The notes under the pieces were generated by a model. It was given only the letters and a program-made list of their open reading frames with translations. It ran no database searches and was not told where the DNA came from. This document shows, piece after piece, positions 53,310-61,646 of a stretch of DNA of 64,000 nucleotides (positions are counted from its first letter, which is position 1; each line of letters begins with the position of its first letter). The DNA is taken from positions 248,001 through 312,000 of the forward strand of contig JAFVAY010000008.1 in NCBI GenBank assembly GCA_017480325.1, read 5' to 3'. Origin of the DNA: Clostridiales bacterium. GTDB lineage: Bacteria > Bacillota > Clostridia > Saccharofermentanales > Saccharofermentanaceae. The translations under genes and the position numbers were made by a program.

Positions 53310-53393
53310 GAAAGTGCAACACTATGTTTTGACCAGAACGTAGTGTAAGACTTTTACATTTTGCAAAATAGAAAGTAAAACACTAAGTTTAAA
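53310..53393. repeat. Direct repeats and hairpin upstream of the lipoprotein gene
   Basis: Two 23-base copies with 18 identities, starting gaaagtgcaacactatg (53310) and gaaagtaaaacactaag (53371). The first copy overlaps an inverted repeat, acactatgtt/aacgtagtgt, around 53319-53347. The tract is A/T-rich and non-coding, immediately upstream of the lipoprotein gene, and looks like an operator region. Confidence 0.5.
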
Positions 53394-53446
53394 GATTTTT
53401 TAATTATTCACTATTTATCATAACTAACAATTCTGGGGGTAATGTT

Positions 53447-54175
53447 ATGAGAATTAGAAAAATTACTGTTGTCGGATTTATTATTACTACATTAGTTGCA
53501 TTCGTCGGCTGTCAGAAAGCCGCAGAGGAAAGTCAGACTGTTGTACAGGAAACAACGTCAACTACTACAGTTGCGCAGATGTCCTTCACAGTTATAGAGC
53601 CTACCAGAATTACAGAAACAACTCGTGTTGTCGAGGAGACGGAAGCTACAGAAGAGACTGCTGAAGAAACATTACCGGACGGAACCTTTGTCCTTCCTAA
53701 TACGAATATAGAATTCATTTTGCCGGATGGATATACGGTAACTGATCTTGTGCCGGGGTATGAAGTAGCTGATGCCAGCGCAGCAGCCATATCTTTAGTT
53801 CAACATAATACCGTGTTTACTGCCGGATATGATGATGAAGGCGAGTATAGTGTCTGCGGAATCGCAATAATCTATATGGGAGACTATGATATATCCTCAT
53901 ACGATCGTGCTTCATTAAGTGAAGAAGCTATGGAGATTCAGATTGAAGCATATGAGGATGCCGGATTGGGATATACAAGGGGCTCTGAAACTATTACTTT
54001 GAATGGTTACACATATACAGCCGATATTCTTGAGACTGTTCCTTCCGGGGATGACCCTTCTGTTGCGACTGTTTCCCTTGTTATCGGTGATGAAGATGTT
54101 GTTTATTGGGCTGTATTGATGAGCCCAGGCGAGAACATCGTGGAGGAATTCTTAAATGCCTTTAAAGAGGCTTAA
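53447..54175 (+). CDS. Lipoprotein of unknown function
   Basis: 242 residues: MRIRKITVVGFIITTLVAFVGC is a lipoprotein signal with Cys22, followed by a Thr/Glu-rich linker (about residues 24-75, TTSTTTVAQ and EETEATEETAEET) and a compact domain of ~150 residues with alternating strands, starting GTFVLPNTNIEFILPDGYTV. No known family comes to mind; short surface domains of this type are often substrate- or ligand-binding. It is a single-gene unit between two related terminator hairpins. The ribosome site gggggtaat is slightly weak. Codon use matches the surrounding genes. Confidence 0.75.
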   Translation: MRIRKITVVGFIITTLVAFVGCQKAAEESQTVVQETTSTTTVAQMSFTVIEPTRITETTRVVEETEATEETAEETLPDGTFVLPNTNIEFILPDGYTVTDLVPGYEVADASAAAISLVQHNTVFTAGYDDEGEYSVCGIAIIYMGDYDISSYDRASLSEEAMEIQIEAYEDAGLGYTRGSETITLNGYTYTADILETVPSGDDPSVATVSLVIGDEDVVYWAVLMSPGENIVEEFLNAFKEA

Positions 54176-54203
54176 TTATAAGTTGATTTATATTTGTTGA
54201 TTG

Positions 54204-54244
54204 AAACGACTACCCGGAATGACTACCTCGGGTAGTCGTTTTTA
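54204..54244 (+). terminator. Terminator after the lipoprotein gene
   Basis: Twelve- to thirteen-base-pair hairpin (aaacgactacccg and cgggtagtcgttt) with the loop gaatgactacct, then ttta. It is near-identical in loop and middle stem to the pyrD terminator, with compensating base changes. Confidence 0.85.
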
Positions 54245-54350
54245 TTGATTAAGGTAGTAACTCATGGTTTTCTTGTATAATAAATTATTAAGCCTCAGAT
54301 CGTTGCTGAACTGATGAAGATGTATCAGCAGCTTACGGAAGGATAATTAT

Positions 54351-55022
54351 TTGAAGGATAAAGTTGTAGATTTAACAAAACGTTACTTGCTGTTCCTATT
54401 AGGGCTCTTTATAGCTTCTATGGGAGTTGCTTTCTCGACCAAGGCAGGGCTTGGTACTTCTCCCGTGGCATCGGTGCCGTATTCGGTGTCGTTAGTGAAT
54501 GGGACCTTTACATTTGGCGGGTGGCTTAATCTTCTGAGTGTGGTGCAGATTATAGTTCAAATACTCGTTATGAAAGGCAAATGCAATTACGGTGAGATCG
54601 CCGTGCAGACGGTGCTGGCTTTTGTCTACGGGTATCTTACGAATCTTTCCTGTTATCTTATAAGAAATCTTTCCGCCGGGACATATCTTCTTCAGTTCAT
54701 ATACATGCTTATAGGCTGCTTTGTGCTTGCTCTGGGAATATGGATACAGGTTAAGGGTAATGTTGCTATGCTTCCCGGGGAGGCTATGAATCGCGCGATA
54801 AGTCAGGTGACTGGCAGGCGATATGAGAATATTAAGATATTTTTTGATGTGTTCTATATCGTCGTTTCAGCCATTATTTGCCTTGTTTTCTTAGGCAAGC
54901 TTCAGGGAGTGCGCGAAGGAAGCATAATTGCAGCTTTGGCAGTAGGGAATATTATCAAGATTTATGAGAAGATATATAAGTTGCTTACAAAGAACGGTAA
55001 TGAAATAATAGATATTGAATGA
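54351..55022 (+). CDS. YczE/YitT-like membrane protein
   Basis: 223 residues with about five spans: YLLFLLGLFIASMGVAFSTKAGLGTSPV opens with the G-x3-G and KAGLGTSPV motif of the YczE/YyaS/YitT group, followed by GWLNLLSVVQIIVQILVM and LAVGNIIKIY near the end. The function is unknown. The start is TTG 54351 preceded by ggaagga at about 54338-54343. It is followed by an orotate-phosphoribosyltransferase-like gene 22 bases downstream. Confidence 0.8.
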   Translation: MKDKVVDLTKRYLLFLLGLFIASMGVAFSTKAGLGTSPVASVPYSVSLVNGTFTFGGWLNLLSVVQIIVQILVMKGKCNYGEIAVQTVLAFVYGYLTNLSCYLIRNLSAGTYLLQFIYMLIGCFVLALGIWIQVKGNVAMLPGEAMNRAISQVTGRRYENIKIFFDVFYIVVSAIICLVFLGKLQGVREGSIIAALAVGNIIKIYEKIYKLLTKNGNEIIDIE

Positions 55023-55044
55023 ACTAATACTAACGGAGGAACCT

Positions 55045-55881
55045 ATGTCAGACAGAATTACAGAGGATTTATTCAAGACGAATGCGATAAGAGTGGCGCC
55101 GGCGGATACGCCGTTCTGGTATACATCGGGAAAGCTTGGGCCCTTCTTCATTAATACCCATTTTCTGGTTAAGGATGAGGGGACGGCAGCAGATATACTG
55201 AAGCTTATAGAAGAAGCCTGTGCCGATAACAGAGAACTGGCGCCGTCGAGGATATTCAATGCGTTCAGAAGACTCTACGAGGAATCTGAGACATACAGAA
55301 ACTGCATCGACGAGATCGTGGAGGCGGCTAAGAAATATGACTTCGACTTTATATCCGGCGGCGAGAGAAGGGATTTCTTCTTCTCCATGATGCCCGCATA
55401 TATCCTGAAGAAGCCTCATCTTACGATCTTCAAGGATCTGACAAGCGTATTTACCGACAGTGAATTTAATCCTATGGAGACTGATCTTAAAGGCAAGAAG
55501 AGTCTTCATATTGCCGATCTTATAACTGAGGCGTCAAGCTACGAGAGGGCGTGGATTCCCGCGATCAAAGCCCTGGGAGCCGCGATCACAGACACAATAG
55601 CTGTTGTGGACAGGCATCAGAACGGACGTGCGGTCCTTGAGGGATTGGGCGTTAATATGGAGACCTTGACGGTTGTTGATGAGAAGCTTTTCGGAAAGGC
55701 TAAGGAAAACGGCACCATAAATGAAGATCAGTATCAGCTTGTGTTACAATTCTTAAGTGATCCTGATAAATATATGAAGGATTTTATCGCATCGCACCCG
55801 ACTTTTATAGACGAGCAGATTAGTCTCGGTGGCAAGAATGAGCAAAGGGCAAGGCTCGCGATAGAGAAAGGATTCGTCTGA
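55045..55881 (+). CDS. Orotate phosphoribosyltransferase-like protein with degenerate PRPP loop
   Basis: 278 residues resembling PyrE in order and spacing: TPFWYTSGKLGPFFINTHFL (like the PFTLSSGRKSPYF block), a FDFISGGERRDFFFSMMPAYIL segment corresponding to the DVIAGPxTGGI region, and IAVVDRHQNGRAVLEGLGV, as in OMP synthase tails. But the expected PRPP motif VVEDVITTGGS reads HIADLITEASS: one aspartate and one threonine remain, the glycine pair is gone. Catalysis may be altered or lost. The pyr operon nearby lacks pyrE, so it could still be the working enzyme or a paralogue. Start ATG 55045 has cggagga; the stop overlaps the next start (TGATG). Confidence 0.6.
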   Translation: MSDRITEDLFKTNAIRVAPADTPFWYTSGKLGPFFINTHFLVKDEGTAADILKLIEEACADNRELAPSRIFNAFRRLYEESETYRNCIDEIVEAAKKYDFDFISGGERRDFFFSMMPAYILKKPHLTIFKDLTSVFTDSEFNPMETDLKGKKSLHIADLITEASSYERAWIPAIKALGAAITDTIAVVDRHQNGRAVLEGLGVNMETLTVVDEKLFGKAKENGTINEDQYQLVLQFLSDPDKYMKDFIASHPTFIDEQISLGGKNEQRARLAIEKGFV

Positions 55882-57581
55882 TGAAGGATATACCGCTTTA
55901 CGAAGTAACCAAGATTACCAATTTAAGAGACGTCATCAAGACAAGAGTTAAGGAGTTCCCGGAAAATCCCGTATTCCTGCATAAGCCCAACAAGTCCAAG
56001 GACTACGTGCCGGTATCAACGGAGCAGTACGACCACGATATCGACAGCCTCGGAACGGCCTTCATGCATTACGTTAAGAAGGGATCCAGAATAGCAATTC
56101 TCGCGGAGACCAGATATGAGTGGTATGTAACTTATCTTGCTACCACCAACGGCACCGGCTGCGTCGTTCCTATCGATAAGGAGCTTAAGACAGAGGAGAT
56201 AATCAATTGCCTGTCACGGGCTCACGCAGATTACCTTGTATTCTCTTCATCTAAGCTGGAGTCTGTAAATGAGCTCTACGGTAAGATCGACAGCATCAAG
56301 TATTACGTCTGCATGGACGATATAGATGACGAGAGGTATATTAATTACTCGAGGCTTATTAAAGAGGGCGAGGAGCTTCTTGAATCCGGGGATAAGACCT
56401 TCACCGAGGCAACCATCGATCCTGAGGAGATGACGATTCTGCTGTTCACATCCGGCACGACTTCCAAGTCGAAGGCGGTCATGCTTAATCAGCGTAATAT
56501 CTGCAAGAACCTGATGTCAATGTTCTCCATGCTTTATATAGACCGTAATGACATGTTCTTCTCGGTATTGCCTCTACATCATACCTATGAATGTACCTGC
56601 GGCTTCTTGGGTCAGGTCTACAGAGGCACGACGGTCGCTATCTGTTCAGGCTTAAGGTACATCACCACTGAGATCAAGCAAGCTCAGCCGACGTGCGTTC
56701 TTATGGTGCCGGTCATGCTCGAGATGTTCTACAAGAATATCATGAAGAACATCAATTCAGACCCTAAGAAGGCGAAGAAGTTCAATACCGGCAGAAAACT
56801 TTCCAAGTTCCTTATGAAGCTTCATATAGATGTGCGAAAAAAGCTTTTCGCGCAGATACATGATGTGTTCGGGGGCAGGATGAGGCTCATTATCTTGGGC
56901 GGTGCTCCGGTAAAGCCTGAGGCTCTCGAATTCTTCCAGGATATGGGCTTCATATGCGTGCAGGGCTACGGACTTACGGAGTGCGCGCCGATCCTAGCTC
57001 TTAACAGAGATGTGGACTTCGAGAATGAGGCGGCGGGGCTTCCTCTGCCTGGAGTTGACGTTCAGATACTTAACCCCGACTCCGACGGTATCGGCGAATT
57101 CATTGCCAAGGGAGACAACGTCTTCATGGGATATTACGAGGATCCTGAGGCGACGGCTGAGGCCCTTGACAGCAACGGCTACTATCACACGGGTGATCTC
57201 GGATACATCGATAAGAACGGCTTCTGTATCATCACGGGGCGCAAGAAGAACGTTATTATAGCTCAGAACGGCAAAAACGTATTCCCTGAGGAGATCGAAT
57301 ATCTGCTGTCGCTTGACGAGCATGTGGCAGAGAGCGTGGTCACCGGCGAGCACGACGATATCAAGAATGACATTATTATCGTCGCCACTATCTTCCCGGA
57401 TATGGACAAGATAGAGGAGGAGTTAGGCAAGGATGCCACGGACGAGCAGATCCAGACGGTACTGGAGGATGTGGTCTCCAAGGTTAACGACAAGCTCGTG
57501 AACTATAAGAAAATCAAGAGAACGGTTCTTCGTAAGGAGGAATTCGAGAAGAACACATCTCGTAAGATAAAGAGGTATTAA
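55881..57581 (+). CDS. AMP-forming acyl-CoA synthetase (long-chain fatty acid type)
   Basis: Adenylates a carboxylate and transfers it to CoA. The 566-residue chain shows the AMP motif LLFTSGTTSKSKAVMLNQRN, LPLHHTYECTCGFL, ILGGAPVKPEALEFFQDMGFICVQGYGLTECAP, the hinge GDLGYIDKNGFCIITGRKKNVII, and a C-terminal KRTVLRKEEFEKNTSRKIKRY with the Lys near the end. Family size and motif order match FadD-like long-chain enzymes, though the substrate is not determined. It is coupled to the upstream PRT-like gene by an overlapping stop-start; TldD follows 3 bases downstream. Confidence 0.9.
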   Translation: MKDIPLYEVTKITNLRDVIKTRVKEFPENPVFLHKPNKSKDYVPVSTEQYDHDIDSLGTAFMHYVKKGSRIAILAETRYEWYVTYLATTNGTGCVVPIDKELKTEEIINCLSRAHADYLVFSSSKLESVNELYGKIDSIKYYVCMDDIDDERYINYSRLIKEGEELLESGDKTFTEATIDPEEMTILLFTSGTTSKSKAVMLNQRNICKNLMSMFSMLYIDRNDMFFSVLPLHHTYECTCGFLGQVYRGTTVAICSGLRYITTEIKQAQPTCVLMVPVMLEMFYKNIMKNINSDPKKAKKFNTGRKLSKFLMKLHIDVRKKLFAQIHDVFGGRMRLIILGGAPVKPEALEFFQDMGFICVQGYGLTECAPILALNRDVDFENEAAGLPLPGVDVQILNPDSDGIGEFIAKGDNVFMGYYEDPEATAEALDSNGYYHTGDLGYIDKNGFCIITGRKKNVIIAQNGKNVFPEEIEYLLSLDEHVAESVVTGEHDDIKNDIIIVATIFPDMDKIEEELGKDATDEQIQTVLEDVVSKVNDKLVNYKKIKRTVLRKEEFEKNTSRKIKRY

Positions 57582-57584
57582 CAA

Positions 57585-58970
57585 TTGATTAAAGACGCTA
57601 CGGCACAAAGAATTATCGAAGCGGCTATGAGCGGAGGAGCCGACTTCGCTGAGATCTTCGAGGAAGAGAAGAAAAGTTCCGCAGTAGGACTTCTTAACGG
57701 AAGAACAATAAGAGCATCATCGGGCATAGATTACGGCGTAGGCATAAGGCTTATGCTGGGGACTAATGTGGTCTATGTATATACCTGTGACAAGGGCGAG
57801 AATGATCTGATCAATCTCGCGAAGGAAGCTGCATCGGCACTTAAGAGCGATTCCTTATCAGCTATAAGGGAGGTTGAAGCCTTAAGTAAGTCAACGCCCT
57901 CGGTGCTGGTTATTGATCCTCTGAGCGTGTCCAAGAAGACAAATATAGATTTTCTTAAGCAGGCCTCGGATTATGCGATGTCATTTGATGCACTGATAAC
58001 TCAGGTATCGGCCTCATATGCGACCTCCAACAGGATCATTCACATCGTTAACAGCGAGGGCTTTAATAAGGAGGAGTCTCAGACCAGGATCAGATTCTCT
58101 GTAGAGACTGTCGCTACCAAGGGTAATGAGAAGCAGACCGGCCGTATTGCTCCGGGAACCATGAGAGGCTACGAGTATATTAACGAATATCCGATCATTG
58201 ATAAGACCAGAGAGTGCTGTGAGACGGCAATCAGAATGGTTAATGCGGGCTATGCGCCCTCAGGTAAAATGCCTGTCGTGATCGGTAACGGCTTCGGCGG
58301 AGTAATATTCCATGAGGCCTGTGGACATGCTCTGGAGTCTACAGCTGTTGGTATCAAGGCATCCTGCTTCACTGATAAGCTCGGAAAGCAGATAGCGTCA
58401 CCTGTTGTAAGCGCGAGAGATAACGCCAGGATCGAAGGCGAGTGGGGTTCCTATATGACCGATGATACAGGTCGCGAATCCTCGGATCTGCTTCTTATCG
58501 AGAACGGTATCTGCCGTAATTACTTGGTTGATGACCTCGGTGCCAGAAGAATGGGCTGCGAGCCGACCGGATGCGGAAGAAGACAGGATTATTCATATGC
58601 ACCTACTTCGAGAATGAGCAACACCTATATCGATAACGGTGAGGATGATCCCGCAGATATCATCGCCGATACAGAATACGGACTATACTGCACCAAGATG
58701 GGCGGAGGTTCTGTTGATACAGCTACGGGAGAATTCAACTTCGCATCTGAGGAGGCCTTTATGATCCGTAACGGTAAGATCGCCGAGCCTGTAAGAGGTG
58801 CGACGCTTATCGGTAAGGGGCAGGAGATACTGATGAATATAGACAGGGTCGGCAACGATCTCGAGCTTTCTGCCGGAATGTGCGGCTCTATGTCAGGTAA
58901 TATCCCGGTTACGGTAGGTCAGCCTACCATCAGAGTATCATCGATACTCGTTGGCGGAAGGGAGGCCTGA
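57585..58970 (+). CDS. tldD: TldD metalloprotease subunit
   Basis: The TldD/TldE heterodimer degrades unfolded peptides (known from microcin B17 maturation and CcdA turnover). The 461-residue TldD shows the catalytic HExxxH as HEACGH at residues 243-248, in GGVIFHEACGHALES, with flanking GEWGSYMTDDTGRESSDLLLIENG and GGGSVDTATGEFNFASEEA for the rest of the zinc site. Start is TTG 57585 after agaggt. The partner tldE begins 2 bases downstream, so the complex is made from one message. Confidence 0.94.
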   Translation: MIKDATAQRIIEAAMSGGADFAEIFEEEKKSSAVGLLNGRTIRASSGIDYGVGIRLMLGTNVVYVYTCDKGENDLINLAKEAASALKSDSLSAIREVEALSKSTPSVLVIDPLSVSKKTNIDFLKQASDYAMSFDALITQVSASYATSNRIIHIVNSEGFNKEESQTRIRFSVETVATKGNEKQTGRIAPGTMRGYEYINEYPIIDKTRECCETAIRMVNAGYAPSGKMPVVIGNGFGGVIFHEACGHALESTAVGIKASCFTDKLGKQIASPVVSARDNARIEGEWGSYMTDDTGRESSDLLLIENGICRNYLVDDLGARRMGCEPTGCGRRQDYSYAPTSRMSNTYIDNGEDDPADIIADTEYGLYCTKMGGGSVDTATGEFNFASEEAFMIRNGKIAEPVRGATLIGKGQEILMNIDRVGNDLELSAGMCGSMSGNIPVTVGQPTIRVSSILVGGREA

Positions 58971-58972
58971 TT

Positions 58973-60349
58973 ATGGATAATACATTCGAGAAGGAATTGA
59001 TCGGTAAGCTGGTTGATAAGGCTCTGGAATATGGCTTCGAAGAGGCAGAGGCCTGCTATATGAGCAGTTCGTCTATGGAGATCAATATCCTTAACGGCGA
59101 GGTCTCATCCTACGAGAATTCCAAGGTCAACGGTATCGGCTTCAGAGGCAAGAAAAACGGTCAGATGGGCGGTTCGTTCACCACTGATATTGACGAGTCT
59201 GCCATGGACTTCATGCTTGAGACTGCTATGGAGAACTGCGAGGTCCTTGATGATGAGGACGAGGAGTTTATCTACTGTGATCCCGAGCATCCCGAGCTTG
59301 TTTCTATACAGCTTAGCGGTAATTATTCGAAGAATACCTACGAGAAGTTTTCTGAGGTCGGGTTAGAGCTGGAGAAGAAAATACTTGAATTATCTGACGA
59401 TATAAAGGCTGTGGATTATCTCTCGATTTCTTGTGGTACAGGGCCTTCGATCTCTGTTAACTCTAAGGGACTTCACACCTATAAGGACTCTGATTATATA
59501 ACGATCTTTGCTGAGGCGAGAGCACAGAAGGATGGCGTAGTTAAGACCGGCGGTCACTACTGGTTCGGCAAGGATATTGATGAATTCGATCCTGAACCGT
59601 TCCTGAAGATTCTTAAGAAGAAGGTTCTTGGTAAATTCGGCGCAGCTTCTGTCAAGTCCGGGGAATATAAGGTCATTCTTGATAGTGAAGCGTTTGTCTC
59701 GCTGTTCCAGACCTTCGCAGGAGCATTCTCGTCTTACTCCATGCAGAAGGGCTTATCGCTTCTCGCGGGTAAAGAGGGCACGAAGATAGCTTCAGATATC
59801 TTTACGATAAGAGAGGAGCCTATGTACGAGAAGGCTCTGATAAAATTTCCTTTCGATTCCGAGGGCGTGCTTACTAAGTCAAAGGCTCTTATAGATAATG
59901 GCGTTTTCGAAAAGGCTCTTTATAACCTTAAGACAGCTCACAAGGCGGGGACGGAGTCTACCGGTAACGGCTTTAAGGATGCTTTCTCGGCGCCGGTGGG
60001 CATCAGCGCGACTAATCTTGTTGTCACCCCGGGCGAAAAAAGCTTTGACGAGTTATGCGAATGGATCGGCGAGGGCATATATATAACAGAGCTTAATGGG
60101 CTTCACGCGGGAGTCAACAAGATAAGCGGTGATTTCTCGCTGTTCTGTGAAGGTTATCTTGTTAAGGATGGCAAGATCGCACGCCCTGTGGAGCAGATAA
60201 CCGTAGCCGATAATTTCTATGATGTGCTTAAGAAGATCATCGCTACAGGAAGCGATACTATATCAGTACCCGAGGGGAAGGGAGAGTATTTCTGTCCTTC
60301 TGTGGTAATAAGCAGTATGAATATTTCCGGTGATATGGAGGAGGAATAA
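58973..60349 (+). CDS. tldE: TldE/PmbA metalloprotease partner
   Basis: 458-residue partner subunit. It shares the TldD fold (EKELIGKLVDKALEYGFEEAEACYMSSSSMEINILNGEVSSYENS) but lacks the HExxxH motif, as expected for PmbA/TldE. The C-terminal domain holds KTAHKAGTESTGNGFKDAFSAPVGIS and GEGIYITELNGLHAGVNKISGDFSLFCEGYLV, well conserved in the family. It follows tldD by 2 bases and precedes metY by 3. No peptide-modification genes are adjacent, so the role here is likely general quality control. Confidence 0.94.
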   Translation: MDNTFEKELIGKLVDKALEYGFEEAEACYMSSSSMEINILNGEVSSYENSKVNGIGFRGKKNGQMGGSFTTDIDESAMDFMLETAMENCEVLDDEDEEFIYCDPEHPELVSIQLSGNYSKNTYEKFSEVGLELEKKILELSDDIKAVDYLSISCGTGPSISVNSKGLHTYKDSDYITIFAEARAQKDGVVKTGGHYWFGKDIDEFDPEPFLKILKKKVLGKFGAASVKSGEYKVILDSEAFVSLFQTFAGAFSSYSMQKGLSLLAGKEGTKIASDIFTIREEPMYEKALIKFPFDSEGVLTKSKALIDNGVFEKALYNLKTAHKAGTESTGNGFKDAFSAPVGISATNLVVTPGEKSFDELCEWIGEGIYITELNGLHAGVNKISGDFSLFCEGYLVKDGKIARPVEQITVADNFYDVLKKIIATGSDTISVPEGKGEYFCPSVVISSMNISGDMEEE

Positions 60350-60352
60350 CAC

Positions 60353-61630
60353 ATGGAAAACAACATCGATACAAAGTGTCTTCACGCAGGCTATGTACCG
60401 GGCAACGGTGACCCGAGGCAGGTGCCGATCTATCAGAGTACGACATGGAAGTACAGCACATCTGATGATATGGGCAAGCTCTTCGATCTGGAGGCTTCCG
60501 GATATTTCTATACAAGACTTCAGAATCCTACCAATGACTTCGTAGCTTCCAAGCTGTGCGAGCTGGAAGGGGGAGTTGCTGGAATGCTTACATCCTCAGG
60601 CCAGGCAGCCAACTTCTTCGCGGTATTTAACATCTGCGAGGCGGGAGATCACTTTATCACTTCTTCGTCTATCTACGGCGGAACCTATAATCTGTTTGGC
60701 GTCACCATGAAGAAGATGGGTATCGATTGTACATTTGTTGATCAGAACCTCTCTTATGAGGAGCTTTCCAAGTACTTTAAGCCCAATACCAAGTGCGTAT
60801 TCGGCGAGACAATAACTAACCCTACCGTTAACGTCCTTGATATAGAGAAGTTCGCGAAGCTTGCTCACGATCACGGTGTCCCGCTGATTATCGACAATAC
60901 CTTTGCTACACCTATTAATTGCAGGCCTTTCGAGTGGGGATGCGATATCGTTACTCATTCCACAACCAAGTATATCGACGGTCATGCTTCTTCGGTTGGC
61001 GGCGCCATCATCGACAGCGGTAACTTCGACTGGATGGCTCATGCCGATAAGTTCCCGGGACTTACAACACCCGATGAGTCTTATCACGGCATTACATATG
61101 CAGAGAAATTCGGAAAGGGCGCTTATATCACTAAGGCGACGGCACAGCTGATGAGAGACTTCGGTGCGATTCAGTCTCCTCAGAATGCTTACTATATCCA
61201 GCTCGGTCTCGAGTCTCTGGCTGTAAGAATGAGACGCCACTGTGAGAACGCATTAAAGATCGCTGAGTACTTGGAGTCTGATGACAGGATCGCATGGGTA
61301 AAGTATCCCGGCTTAAAGTCTAATGAGAGTTATGAGCTTGCCAAGAAGTACTGTCCTAACGGTACCTGCGGCGTTCTTTGCTTCGGTGTGAAAGGCGGAC
61401 GCGACGCTTCTATAAGATTCATGGATTCTTTAAAGCTTGCAACTATCGCTACACACGTAGCGGATTCCAAGACTCTGCTTCTTCACCCGGCATCTCATAC
61501 TCACAGGCAGATGACCGATGAGCAGCTTCTTGAGGCCGGAGTAGCGCCTGATCTTATCCGCTTCAGCGTTGGTCTCGAGGACCCTGACGATATTATTAAC
61601 GACATTAAGCAGGCTCTTGAGAAGATCTGA
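60353..61630 (+). CDS. metY: O-acetylhomoserine sulfhydrylase
   Basis: PLP enzyme making homocysteine from O-acetylhomoserine and sulfide. The 425 residues follow the long Cys/Met metabolism family: TKCLHAGYVPGNGDPRQVPIYQSTTWKY, YFYTRLQNPTNDFVASKLCELEGGVAGMLTSSGQAA, and the cofactor motif THSTTKYIDGH with the Schiff-base Lys206. The length and RLQNPT element favour MetY over MetB/MetC. No SAM riboswitch is seen in the 3-base gap before it; it is co-transcribed with tldDE. Confidence 0.93.
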   Translation: MENNIDTKCLHAGYVPGNGDPRQVPIYQSTTWKYSTSDDMGKLFDLEASGYFYTRLQNPTNDFVASKLCELEGGVAGMLTSSGQAANFFAVFNICEAGDHFITSSSIYGGTYNLFGVTMKKMGIDCTFVDQNLSYEELSKYFKPNTKCVFGETITNPTVNVLDIEKFAKLAHDHGVPLIIDNTFATPINCRPFEWGCDIVTHSTTKYIDGHASSVGGAIIDSGNFDWMAHADKFPGLTTPDESYHGITYAEKFGKGAYITKATAQLMRDFGAIQSPQNAYYIQLGLESLAVRMRRHCENALKIAEYLESDDRIAWVKYPGLKSNESYELAKKYCPNGTCGVLCFGVKGGRDASIRFMDSLKLATIATHVADSKTLLLHPASHTHRQMTDEQLLEAGVAPDLIRFSVGLEDPDDIINDIKQALEKI

Positions 61631-61646
61631 TTGAAGAAGTCTGTGC

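Noticed and set aside
60350..60352. SAM riboswitch before metY
   Set aside because: Only 3 bases separate tldE and metY, so metY cannot have a separate leader here.
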